Below are positions 8,953-17,517 of a DNA stretch of 64,000 nucleotides, one piece after another (within the stretch, counting starts at the first letter, position 1; each line of letters starts with the position of its first letter). The notes beneath the pieces are model-generated. The model saw only the letters and a list, made by a program, of their open reading frames with translations. It searched no databases and had not been told where the DNA came from. This DNA is from Ga0077536 sp943370145. GTDB taxonomy: Bacteria; Pseudomonadota; Gammaproteobacteria; Ga0077536. The stretch is from contig CALRPY020000010.1 of the NCBI GenBank assembly GCA_943370145.1, forward strand, positions 1-64,000, read 5' to 3'. Made by a program: the position numbers and the translations under genes.

Positions 8953-10001
8953 GGCGAATCCAGCGGCACCGCGACCCGCGCCGTGTAGCGCGCGTCACCC
9001 TCGCGCCCCGGTTCGATCGTGAGGATGCCGCGCCCGCCGAAGCAGGCCGCCAGGCGCTGGCGCACGTTCTCCTGCGCGAGCCGGTTGCCGCTCTCGTGCG
9101 ATCCGCCCGGCCGCACCGGGTTCGTGATCTCGATTTCCAGCGCCGCGTCGCGCACGCGGCCCGCGATACGCACGACACCGCCCGCCGCGAGCGGCTCGAT
9201 GCCGTGGTAGATGGCGTTCTCGACCAGCGGCTGCAGGGTCAACTGCGGGATCCGCGTGCCCCCGGGCACTGCGTCGACGTCCCACTCCACCAGCAGTCGC
9301 GGCCCGAGGCGTAGGCCCTCGATCGCGAGATAGCGCCGCACCAGTGCGAACTCCTCGGCCAGCGGCACCAGCGTGCGCGCCTCGGACAGGCTCGCCCGGA
9401 ACAGGTCCGCGAGGTCCTCGATCGCGCGCTCGGCGCGCGCCGCGTCGCTGCGCGTGAGGCTTGCAATCGTGTTCATGCAGTTGAACAGGAAGTGCGGCCG
9501 GATGCGGGCCTGCAGCGCCTGCAGCCGCGCCGCGGCTTCCGCCGCCGTGCGCTGCTTCCACTGGTGCTGCACATAGAAGTAGCGCAGCACCAGCGCGCCG
9601 ACGATCGCCGAAATGGACAGGGTGCGCAGCCAGAAGTCGCGACGTTCGAGCGCGATCAGCGCCACCTCGCCACCCGCGGGATAGATGATCAGGGTCGCCG
9701 CCGCGCAGATCACCGCGCTCATCAGCATCACGAGCAGGTAGGACAGCCCGGCCGCCCAGCGCTCGGGCAGGCGCGCCAGCGCGCCCCGCGACAGGCACAG
9801 CGCGGCCGCCGCGGACATGCCGATCAGCTGCACGTACAGCGACAGCAGCGCGAGCTCGCGCAACGCGACCGCGCCGACGCCAGCGCGCACCACCACCAGC
9901 ACGAACACCAGCAGCTCGCCGATCATCACGACCGCGAACAGCGGCCTGATGCCGCAGAGATCGGGCAGGAAAGTCTCTTGTGGCGACTCCGGCGTCTTCA
10001 T
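8949..10001 (-). CDS. algZ: Sensor histidine kinase AlgZ/FimS
   Basis: A 350-residue sensor kinase starting MKTPESPQETF (a start 7 codons upstream is also possible). The N-terminal half has several hydrophobic helices (about 25-160). The His_kinase (LytS-type) domain follows with ARIRPHFLFNCMNTIASL, the phosphoacceptor region, and the HATPase part with TLQPLVENAIYHG. Such kinases usually lack a classical H-box and phosphorylate LytTR regulators; the partner is the overlapping algR. It is transcribed divergently from argH across about 130 bp that must contain both promoters. Confidence 0.9.
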   Translation of the reverse strand: MKTPESPQETFLPDLCGIRPLFAVVMIGELLVFVLVVVRAGVGAVALRELALLSLYVQLIGMSAAAALCLSRGALARLPERWAAGLSYLLVMLMSAVICAAATLIIYPAGGEVALIALERRDFWLRTLSISAIVGALVLRYFYVQHQWKQRTAAEAAARLQALQARIRPHFLFNCMNTIASLTRSDAARAERAIEDLADLFRASLSEARTLVPLAEEFALVRRYLAIEGLRLGPRLLVEWDVDAVPGGTRIPQLTLQPLVENAIYHGIEPLAAGGVVRIAGRVRDAALEIEITNPVRPGGSHESGNRLAQENVRQRLAACFGGRGILTIEPGREGDARYTARVAVPLDSP

Positions 10002-10130
10002 GCGTCGACTGGCTGCGGGCACGGCATGGGTGCAGTGTCTGGCGCGCGTGACGGAGCGTCAATGACCGACCCCGTGCCGCGGCCCGCCTGCGATATACTG
10101 CCGCGACTTCCACCCATTCGAGCCCCGCGC

Positions 10131-11570
10131 ATGAGCGAACGCGCCACCCCGGCCACCGACGGCACCCCGAACCAGGAACCCGCGTCCGACAAGCTCTGGG
10201 GCGGCCGCTTCGACGGCCCCACCGATGCCTTCGTCGAGGAATTCACCGCCTCGGTGCAGTTCGACCAGCGTCTCTACGCGCAGGACATCCAGGGCTCGAT
10301 CGCGCACGCGACGATGCTCTCCGCGGTCGGCGTGCTGACGGCCGACGAGCGCGACCGCATCGTCGAGGGCCTGACCGCGATCCGCGCGGACATCGACGCC
10401 GGCCGTTTCACGTGGTCGGTGGGCCTGGAAGACGTGCACATGAACATCGAGAGCGCGCTGACGTCGCGCATCGGCGAGGTCGGCAAGAAGCTGCACACCG
10501 CGCGCTCGCGCAACGACCAGGTCGCGACCGACATCCGCCTGTACCTGCGCGACGAAATCGACCGCCTGTGCGGCATGCTCGACCGCCTGCTCATCGCGCT
10601 CGTCGACCTCGCCGAGCGCGAGGCCGACACCGTCCTGCCCGGCTTCACCCATCTGCAGGCCGCCCAGCCCGTGTCCTTCGGCCACCACATGCTCGCGTGG
10701 TTCGAGATGCTGCTGCGCGATCGCGAACGCCTGGTCGACTGCCGCAAGCGCACGGACTCGCTGCCGCTCGGCGCCGGCGCCCTCGCCGGCACGACCTTCC
10801 CGATCGACCGCGCGCTGACCGCGAAACTGCTCGGCTTCTCGCGCATCTGCGAGAACTCGCTGGATGCGGTCGCCGATCGCGACTTCGCGATCGAGTTCAC
10901 CGCCTGCGCGTCGCTGATGATGGTGCACTTCTCGCGCATGGCCGAGGAAATGGTGCTGTGGAGCTCGCAGCAGTTCGGCTTCATCGAACTGGCCGACGCC
11001 TTCTGCACCGGCTCGAGCATGATGCCGCAGAAGAAGAACCCGGACGTCCCGGAACTCGTGCGCGGCAAGTCCGGGCGCGTGATCGGCCACCTCATCGCGC
11101 TGCTGACGCTGATGAAGAGCCAGCCGCTCGCGTACAACAAGGACAACCAGGAAGACAAGGAACCGCTGTTCGACACCGTCGACACGCTGCGCGGCTGCCT
11201 GCGCGCCTTCGGTGACCTGGTGCCGACGATCAACGTGCGCCGCGAACGCATGCGCGACGCCGCGCGCGCGGGCTTCACCACGGCGACGGATTTCGCGGAC
11301 TACCTCGTGCGCCTCGGCATCCCGTTCCGTGACGCGCACGCGGTGGTTGGCGCCGCGGTGCGGCTCGCCGTGGAACGCGGCTGCGAACTGAAGGATCTCA
11401 CGCTGGACGAACTGCAGGCCCTCGATTCGCGCATCGGGCCGGAGGTTTTCGGATCGCTCGACATCGATGCGGCGCTCGCCGCGCGCGATCACCGCGGCGG
11501 CACCGCGCCCAGCCAGGTGCGGGCCGCGTGCGCGCAGGCCCGGCTCAGGCTGGACGGGACCCGTAATTGA
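10131..11570 (+). CDS. argH: Argininosuccinate lyase
   Basis: A 479-residue enzyme of the fumarase/aspartase superfamily, which splits argininosuccinate into arginine and fumarate, the last step of arginine synthesis. Motifs seen: LWGGRFDGPTDAFVEEF near the start, VGKKLHTARSRNDQVATD, TVLPGFTHLQAAQPVSFGHH and the signature GSSMMPQKKNPD with the catalytic Ser. The ATG at 10131 gives a short extra N-terminus before the family start. A TATACT box at about 10093-10098 is a plausible -10 element. It diverges from algZ as in Pseudomonas. Confidence 0.97.
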   Translation: MSERATPATDGTPNQEPASDKLWGGRFDGPTDAFVEEFTASVQFDQRLYAQDIQGSIAHATMLSAVGVLTADERDRIVEGLTAIRADIDAGRFTWSVGLEDVHMNIESALTSRIGEVGKKLHTARSRNDQVATDIRLYLRDEIDRLCGMLDRLLIALVDLAEREADTVLPGFTHLQAAQPVSFGHHMLAWFEMLLRDRERLVDCRKRTDSLPLGAGALAGTTFPIDRALTAKLLGFSRICENSLDAVADRDFAIEFTACASLMMVHFSRMAEEMVLWSSQQFGFIELADAFCTGSSMMPQKKNPDVPELVRGKSGRVIGHLIALLTLMKSQPLAYNKDNQEDKEPLFDTVDTLRGCLRAFGDLVPTINVRRERMRDAARAGFTTATDFADYLVRLGIPFRDAHAVVGAAVRLAVERGCELKDLTLDELQALDSRIGPEVFGSLDIDAALAARDHRGGTAPSQVRAACAQARLRLDGTRN

Positions 11571-11589
11571 CGACAGGCAGGAGGTCACG

Positions 11590-14500
11590 TTGAAAACATT
11601 CACCCGCGTCCTAATCATCCTCTTGGCGCTGGTGCTGCTGGCGCTGGCTGCCGGCGGCGTTTTCCTCGCGAGCCTCGATCCCAACGACTACAAGGACCGC
11701 ATCGTCGCCGAGGTCGCCCGGGCGACCGGGCGCGAGCTCTCCATCGATGGCCCGCTCGAGCTCGGCCTGTGGCCGAAGTTGAGGCTCAAGACCGGCCGCT
11801 TCACGCTCGGCAACGCCGACGGCTTCGGCGACGACCCCTTCCTCGTCGCCGACGAAGTGCAGGTCGCCGTCGCGACCCTGCCGCTGCTGACGCGCCGGAT
11901 CGAGATGGACACGGTGGTGCTGCGCGGCCTCCAGCTGAACCTCGCGCGCAACGCCGAGGGCGTCACCAACTGGGACGACCTCGCGCAGGGCGGCGGTGAG
12001 GACAGCGGCGGCGGCTCGCTGGGCGCGCTGGTGCTGGGCGGCGTCGACGTGCAGGACGCGCGCATCGCCTGGGTCGATGCACGGGACGGACGCTCGGTCG
12101 TCATCGACAAGCTGAACGCGCAGACCGGCGCGCTCGAGCCCGGCCAGCCGGTCGAGTTCAAGCTCGACGCCTCCCTCGAGTCGACGAAGCCCGCGCTGGA
12201 CGGTGACACCGCGCTGTCCGGCACCGTCGCCTACGATCTCGATGCGAAGAAATACACCATCGCCCCGCTCGCGTGGAGCGCGGCCCTGCGCGGCAAGAGC
12301 CTCCCCGGCGGCAAGGCGGAACTCGCCGCCGGCGCGGCAGTGGATCTCGACCTCGCGGACGGTACCGCGTCGGTCAAGGACCTGAAGCTCGAGGGCCTGG
12401 GGGTCACCGTCGCCGGCAACGTCGATGTCGATCACCTGAACGACGCGCGGCCCGGCGGTCGCGGCACGCTGCAAGTGACGGCGCGCGACATCGCGGTGCT
12501 GCTGCGGGCGCTGGAACTGCCGGTCGCGCAGCGCGTGGCGGCGCTCGAGGCGCGCGGCCTCGATTTCAAGACGAGCTTCGACGCGAACATGGAAAGCGGT
12601 GAAGTGAGCGTGCCGGAGTTCAGCGGCAAAATCCTGAGCGCGACGGTGAGCGGCAAGCTCGCGGCGACCGGCGCGAACACGGCGGAACCGGCGGTCAAGG
12701 CGACGCTCGACGCCGGCGGCCCGGATCTGCCGTCGCTGCTGCTGATCGCGAGCCAGCTGAACGGCGCGGACGACAAGGCGGCGAGAAGCCTCGACAAGGC
12801 GCTCGCCAAAGCGAAGGACCGTAGCTTCAAGCTGGCGGCGGAAATCGATGCCGACCTCGCGAGCGGGCGCCTACGGGTGCCGACGCTCGTCGCGACGCTG
12901 CTCGGCAACGAACTGAAGGGCAACATCGAGTCCACCGGTGACGGCAAGCGGGCCTTCAAGGGCAACGTGCGCGCGAGCGGCCCCGATCTCTCGGCGCTGC
13001 TCGCGGCGAGCGCCGCCGTGCAGGGCGCGGACGCGAAGGCCATCGACAACCTCTCGGCGGTGCTCGGCACGGCGCAGGACCGCAGCTTCACGCTGGAGAC
13101 CGATCTCGACGCGGACCTCGCCCAGGGCCGTTTCGCCCTGCCGAAGCTGCACGCGACGCTGCTCGGCAACCGCATTGACGGCAATCTCGCGGCGACCGGC
13201 GCCAACACCGCCAAGCCCGCCGTGAAGGGCAGCCTGAAGGCGAGCGGCCAGGATCTGCCGGCGCTGCTCGCGGTCGTCGGCGGCATGCAGGGTGGGGACA
13301 ACGGACTCGCGGCGCTGGCGAAGGATCTCAGCAAGGCGCCGGAGAAATCCTTCACGCTGGAAACCACCTTCGACGCCGACATGGCGCAGGGCCGCGTCGC
13401 GCTGCCGTCGCTCGCGGCCGCTGGCTTGGGCCTTTCGATCAACGGCGCCTTCCAGGCCAGCGACATCGCCGCCGCGAATGGCGCGGTGGACGGCAAGCTC
13501 GCGGTGAAGGGCGCCCAGCCCGGTCCGCTGCTGGCCGCGCTGGGCCAGCCGGAACTCGCCACGAGCGTGCGTTCGCTCGCGCTCGACGCGGGCTTCAAGG
13601 GCTCGATGGCGAACCTGACGCTGTCGCCGCTGTCGGCAAGCGCCGAGATCAACGGCCCGGACAAGTCGAAGCCGGTCGCGGTCACGCTGAACGCGGGCAG
13701 CGCGCAGGCCGATCTCGACAAGCAGACGCTGTCGGTGAAGGAACTGGCGCTGACGGGACTTGGCATGAACATCAAGGGCTCGCTGGACGCCACGCAGATC
13801 AAGACGGCCCCCGCCTGGAGCGGCCAGCTCAATGTCGCGCCCTTCAACCTGCGCCAGGTGATGACGAGCCTCGGCCAGACGCTGCCGCCGATGGCGGACC
13901 CGCAGAGCCTGACCAACGTCGGGCTCGACACCGTGTTCAAGGGCACCACCGGAAGCCTCGCGCTGTCCGGCCTCAACGTGAAGCTCGACGAGACCGCGAT
14001 CAAGGGCCAGGTGCAGATCGCGAGTTTCACGGGCCCCGACGTCATGTTCCGAATCGACATCGACAAGCTGAACGCGGACCGCTACCTCGCGCCGGCGCAG
14101 CAGGGCGACACGCGCGCGGTGACGCCGGAAGCGGCCGCCGCCGGCGCCACGCAACTGCCGCTGGAGCTGCTGCGCGGTATCGTCGTCGACGGCGAGCTCA
14201 CCATCGGCAACCTCGTGATGTCCGGCGCGAAGCTCGCGAACGTGAAGGTGAAGCTCGCCGGCAAGGGCGGCAGGCTCGAGATCAACCCGGCGACCGCCGA
14301 CCTCTACCAGGGCCGCTACAGCGGCGTGGTCGGCCTCGACGCGACCGGCAAGGAACCGAAGGTGTCGATCAACACCAACCTCGCGAAGGTCGCAGTGGAG
14401 CCGCTGCTGGTGGATCTCACCGGCAAGAGCGACCTCTCCGGCATCGTGAACTTCGAAGCCCGCCTCACCGGCAGCGGCAGCGAGAGCAAGCGGCTGACGA

Positions 14501-15018
14501 ACACGCTGAACGGCCAGGCGACCTTCGCCGTGCAGAACGGCGTGTTCCGCGGCGTGGACGTGCCGGCCGTGCTGCGCGCCGTGGAGGTGATGATCGAGAG
14601 CAAGCGGCCGGCCGTGCCGCCCAAGGGCGGCGAGACGCAGTTCCAGTCGCTGACCGGCACGCTGGACGTCAAGAACGGCGCCGTGTTCAACAAGGACCTC
14701 CTGCTCGACGGCAACGGCTTCAAGGTCACCGGCGACGGCCTGCTCGCCAATCTCAACGACATGAGCATCAAGTACGACGCGAAAATCGCGGTGGACGCGG
14801 CGAGCACCGAGCAGGGCGCGCATCGCTACAATCTCGGCGACTACACGGTGCCGGTGCGCTGCCGCGGCGAGATCTCCGGCAAGAGCTGCCTGCCCGACGT
14901 CGGCGACATCGCGAAGACCGCGGCAACGGCCGCGGTGAAGAAGGAGGTCGAGAAGAAGGTGCAGGATGCCGTTGGCGACAAGGCCGGCGAAGCGCTGAAG
15001 AAGCTGCTGAAGTTCTGA
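11590..15018 (+). CDS. AsmA family envelope protein
   Basis: A 1142-residue protein of the AsmA/YhdP-TamB-like group. It begins at a TTG (11590) with a strong AGGAGG site; the N-terminus has one membrane helix (VLIILLALVLLALAAGGVFLASLDPNDYK, about 8-30) followed by the AsmA N-terminal domain (GPLELGLWPKLRLKTGRFTLGN). The centre carries four diverged internal repeats of about 120 residues (units with ATGANTAKPAVKGSLKASG-like text). The C-terminal AsmA_2 domain is at about 870-1100. Family members span the periplasm and are linked to lipid transport to the outer membrane. It lies 19 bp after argH. Confidence 0.9.
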   Translation: MKTFTRVLIILLALVLLALAAGGVFLASLDPNDYKDRIVAEVARATGRELSIDGPLELGLWPKLRLKTGRFTLGNADGFGDDPFLVADEVQVAVATLPLLTRRIEMDTVVLRGLQLNLARNAEGVTNWDDLAQGGGEDSGGGSLGALVLGGVDVQDARIAWVDARDGRSVVIDKLNAQTGALEPGQPVEFKLDASLESTKPALDGDTALSGTVAYDLDAKKYTIAPLAWSAALRGKSLPGGKAELAAGAAVDLDLADGTASVKDLKLEGLGVTVAGNVDVDHLNDARPGGRGTLQVTARDIAVLLRALELPVAQRVAALEARGLDFKTSFDANMESGEVSVPEFSGKILSATVSGKLAATGANTAEPAVKATLDAGGPDLPSLLLIASQLNGADDKAARSLDKALAKAKDRSFKLAAEIDADLASGRLRVPTLVATLLGNELKGNIESTGDGKRAFKGNVRASGPDLSALLAASAAVQGADAKAIDNLSAVLGTAQDRSFTLETDLDADLAQGRFALPKLHATLLGNRIDGNLAATGANTAKPAVKGSLKASGQDLPALLAVVGGMQGGDNGLAALAKDLSKAPEKSFTLETTFDADMAQGRVALPSLAAAGLGLSINGAFQASDIAAANGAVDGKLAVKGAQPGPLLAALGQPELATSVRSLALDAGFKGSMANLTLSPLSASAEINGPDKSKPVAVTLNAGSAQADLDKQTLSVKELALTGLGMNIKGSLDATQIKTAPAWSGQLNVAPFNLRQVMTSLGQTLPPMADPQSLTNVGLDTVFKGTTGSLALSGLNVKLDETAIKGQVQIASFTGPDVMFRIDIDKLNADRYLAPAQQGDTRAVTPEAAAAGATQLPLELLRGIVVDGELTIGNLVMSGAKLANVKVKLAGKGGRLEINPATADLYQGRYSGVVGLDATGKEPKVSINTNLAKVAVEPLLVDLTGKSDLSGIVNFEARLTGSGSESKRLTNTLNGQATFAVQNGVFRGVDVPAVLRAVEVMIESKRPAVPPKGGETQFQSLTGTLDVKNGAVFNKDLLLDGNGFKVTGDGLLANLNDMSIKYDAKIAVDAASTEQGAHRYNLGDYTVPVRCRGEISGKSCLPDVGDIAKTAATAAVKKEVEKKVQDAVGDKAGEALKKLLKF

Positions 15019-15025
15019 AGCCCCG

Positions 15026-15616
15026 ATGCGGCGTGCAAGGTCGTGGCGGCGCTGGCTCGCGTACTTTTGCGGTGGCGGGTTGGCCTGGTGGGCGTACGGC
15101 GTGCACGCGAGCACCATCGAGAGCGCCGACATCCGCTTCATGGGGCAGAGCTACCACTACCGTTTCAGCGCCCTGGTCGATGCCCCCGCGGCGGCGGTGC
15201 GCGACATCGTCACCGACTACGAACGGCTCTCGCGCATCAACGACGACATCGTGCTGAGCCGCGTGCTCGTGCGCTACGACGACACCGCGCTCAAGCGGCA
15301 GCTTCTGATGAAGCAGTGCGTGCTGGTGTTCTGCTTCGACATCGACTTCATCGAACGCGTGGACTTCCTGTCGAACGGCGACATCAGCACCACCATCGTC
15401 GAAGGCGAGGGCAACTTCCGCCGCGGCCAGACCGTGTGGCGCATCGAGCAACTCTCCACGACGTCTTCGCGGATCACGATGGAGGCGGACCAGGAGCCGG
15501 ACTTCTTCATCCCGCCGGTGATCGGCCCGCTGATCATGAAGCGAACCTTCCTGCGCGAAATCACCGAGACCACGAACCGCATCGAACAGCTCGCCCGTGA
15601 CGCCCCCGTTCGCTGA
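15026..15616 (+). CDS. Exported START/SRPBCC-like lipid-binding family protein
   Basis: A 196-residue protein with an N-terminal signal (Arg-rich start, hydrophobic 9-24, cleavage near VHAST). The mature part has the polyketide-cyclase/START pattern: YHYRFSALVDAPAAAVRDIVTDYERLSRIN, then alternating beta strands and a C-terminal helix (TFLREITETTNRIEQLA). The ligand is unknown. It starts 7 bp after the AsmA gene and its end overlaps mutY by 20 bp, so AsmA, this gene, mutY and yggX form one operon. Confidence 0.75.
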   Translation: MRRARSWRRWLAYFCGGGLAWWAYGVHASTIESADIRFMGQSYHYRFSALVDAPAAAVRDIVTDYERLSRINDDIVLSRVLVRYDDTALKRQLLMKQCVLVFCFDIDFIERVDFLSNGDISTTIVEGEGNFRRGQTVWRIEQLSTTSSRITMEADQEPDFFIPPVIGPLIMKRTFLREITETTNRIEQLARDAPVR

Positions 15617-16661
15617 ACGCCTGCTCGCCTGGCACGCCGTGCACGGCCGACACGACCTGCCGTGGCAGGCCGAACGCTCGCCCTACCGCGTGTGGGTGTC
15701 GGAGATCATGCTGCAGCAGACGCAGGTTGCGACGGTCATCGGCTACTTCGAGCGCTTCATGCAGCGCTTCCCGAGCGTGCAGGCGCTGGCCGACGCGCCG
15801 CTCGATGAAGTGCTGCACCTGTGGTCGGGGCTCGGCTACTACGCCCGCGCGCGGAATCTGCATCGCGCGGCGCGGATGCTCGTCGCCGACCACGGCGGCG
15901 AGTTTCCCGCCACCGTCGACGAGGTCGCGAGCCTGCCCGGCATCGGCCGCTCGACGGCGGGTGCGGTCCTCGCGCTCTCCCGCGACCACCGGGCCCCGAT
16001 CCTCGACGGCAACGTGAAGCGCGTGCTGACCCGCCACCGCCGCATCGCGGGCTGGCCGGACGCGCCGACCACGCTGCGCGCGCTGTGGGCGCTGGCCGAC
16101 GAACTGACGCCAGCCGCGCAGGTCGCGGATTACACGCAGGCGATCATGGATCTCGGCGCCACGCTGTGCACTCGCGCGAAGCCGGCCTGCGCGCGCTGCC
16201 CCGTCGCCGAGGACTGCGGCGCGCGCGAACACGGTGAACAGGCCAGCCTGCCGACGCCGCGCCCGCGTAAAGCGCTGCCAGTACGCAACACACGTTTCCT
16301 GGTGCTCGCACGCGAGGACGGCGCGCTCCTGCTGGAGCGCCGGCCGCCCAGCGGAATCTGGGGCGGACTGTGGGGCTTTCCGGAACTGGGCGAGCAGGCG
16401 GACGCCGCCGCGCGCTGCGCGGCGCTCGGCCTCGAACTGGTCGGCGCGACGCAGGATCTCGCCCCCGTCACCCACACCTTCACGCACTTCCAGCTCGAGA
16501 TCACGCCGCTGTCCGCGCGGGTGCGCGAACGCGGGCAGGGCCTCATGGATTCGGATACCCTCCTTTGGTATAAACCCGCAGCGCCAGCCGCCGTCGGCCT
16601 GGCCAAGCCCGTGCAGGATCTCATCCGCGCCCATCGCGCCTCGCAGGAGACAGCCCCGTGA
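15597..16661 (+). CDS. mutY: A/G-specific adenine DNA glycosylase MutY
   Basis: A 354-residue base-excision enzyme that removes A mispaired with 8-oxoG. Motifs: WVSEIMLQQTQVATVIGYF with the catalytic Glu, the helix-hairpin-helix LPGIGRSTAGA, the catalytic Asp in ILDGNVKRVL, and the [4Fe-4S] loop C-x6-C-x2-C-x5-C (CTRAKPACARCPVAEDC). The C-terminal third is the NUDIX-like 8-oxoG recognition domain. The start is a GTG inside the preceding gene. yggX follows with a 4-base overlap, as in E. coli. Confidence 0.96.
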   Translation: MTPPFAERLLAWHAVHGRHDLPWQAERSPYRVWVSEIMLQQTQVATVIGYFERFMQRFPSVQALADAPLDEVLHLWSGLGYYARARNLHRAARMLVADHGGEFPATVDEVASLPGIGRSTAGAVLALSRDHRAPILDGNVKRVLTRHRRIAGWPDAPTTLRALWALADELTPAAQVADYTQAIMDLGATLCTRAKPACARCPVAEDCGAREHGEQASLPTPRPRKALPVRNTRFLVLAREDGALLLERRPPSGIWGGLWGFPELGEQADAAARCAALGLELVGATQDLAPVTHTFTHFQLEITPLSARVRERGQGLMDSDTLLWYKPAAPAAVGLAKPVQDLIRAHRASQETAP

Positions 16662-16936
16662 CCGACAGAACCGTGAATTGCGTCAAGCTCAACAAGGAAG
16701 CCCCGGGCCTGCGCATGCCGCCCTACCCCGGCGAACTCGGCAAGCGCATCTATGAGAACGTGTCGCAGGAAGCGTGGAGCGGCTGGCTCCGCCACCAGAC
16801 GATGCTGATCAACGAATACCGCCTCACCCCGATCGAGGCCAAGGACCGCAAGTTCCTCGAGCAGGAAATGGAGAAATACTTCTTCGGCGAAGGCTCCGCG
16901 GCACCCGAACAGTTCGTCGCGCCGACCAGGGACTGA
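16658..16936 (+). CDS. yggX: Fe(II)-trafficking / oxidative damage protection protein YggX
   Basis: A 92-residue protein beginning at GTG and overlapping mutY by 4 bases (GTGA). It matches YggX: VNCVKLNKEAPGL, PYPGELGKRIYENVSQEAW and WLRHQTMLINEYRL. YggX protects iron-sulphur enzymes such as MutY from oxidants, which explains the conserved coupling to mutY. Length is normal for the family (about 90). Confidence 0.96.
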   Translation: MTDRTVNCVKLNKEAPGLRMPPYPGELGKRIYENVSQEAWSGWLRHQTMLINEYRLTPIEAKDRKFLEQEMEKYFFGEGSAAPEQFVAPTRD

Positions 16937-17046
16937 GGCCCTTCGCCACGCCCCGAGACCGGATACCCGCGGCGGGTTGACTGGCCCCACACCCGCCGCT
17001 TACAGTGCCGACCCCGCCGCATTCCGGCGGCCCGCCAGACCCAGAT

Positions 17047-17122
17047 GGCCAGGTAGCTCAGTTGGTAGAGCAGCGGATTGAAAATCCGCGTGTCGATGGT
17101 TCGATTCCGTCCCTGGCCACCA
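17047..17122 (+). tRNA. tRNA-Phe (anticodon GAA)
   Basis: A 76-nt cloverleaf including encoded CCA. Acceptor GGCCAGG pairs with CCTGGCC; D arm GCTC/GAGC; anticodon stem GCGGA/TCCGC with loop TTGAAAA giving anticodon GAA; T arm GATGG/CCGTC with loop TTCGATT. No integrase or duplicated 3' end was found nearby. Confidence 0.97.
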
Positions 17123-17196
17123 TCTTTCTCTCACACTTCCGCGCGCTGCGCGTCTGCTTCCGCAGACGAACTCACACACGCCTCCAGGCGGGGCCT

Positions 17197-17215
17197 GGGC
17201 TGACGCGGGAAGCCC
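17197..17215. repeat. Short hairpin repeat (GGGCT...AGCCC)
   Basis: Arms GGGCT (17197-17201) and AGCCC (17211-17215) around GACGCGGGA. Similar hairpins, with a GCCGCAGGA- or GACGCAGG-like loop, occur at 23615, 35181 and 35659, so this is a small dispersed repeat. It lies in the 395-bp gap between tRNA-Phe and the BVMO gene, which otherwise holds the palindrome at 17295 and a MITE-like end at 17440-17494. Confidence 0.5.
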
Positions 17216-17294
17216 GACACGATCGCAGCAGGCGTGGCATGTACCCGGCCCGCATTTTTCCCTCTTCTCCCGGACCGGGAGAGGCGAGGCTCGG

Positions 17295-17335
17295 GGAGAA
17301 AAGGCGTCAGATTTCAAATCTGACACCTTTTCTCC
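17295..17335. repeat. Palindrome (GCGTCAGATTT / GTGTCAGATTT)
   Basis: Arms 17295-17314 and 17316-17335 around one C, with a single mismatch (C17305 against A17325). It shares its core with 7818-7852. Downstream, 17440-17494 in reverse orientation resembles the left end of the 7734-8141 element, so this gap is probably a second, more diverged copy of that element. Confidence 0.75.
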
Positions 17336-17517
17336 ACTGACGATTCTCAATGCCATGGCCAGAACCGGCAGGCCTTGGACCCTGCAGACCGTCTTGGCGC
17401 AGCGCGGGACACGGTTGCTCGGTGGCCCATGAGCACGCAGCCATCGGTACCCGCGTCCAAATGTGGCCAAGAGGCAGCCCGGACCGGGAAAGGTGCAGAT
17501 CCGCCGCGCGCGATGCC

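Noticed and set aside
12871..15141. Long minus-strand frames under the AsmA gene
   Set aside because: Antisense shadow of a real gene; composition is His/Arg/Val noise.
17047..17340. tRNA-Phe as an island attachment site
   Set aside because: No integrase and no duplicated 3' tRNA end found; the low-GC island starts 20 kb away.
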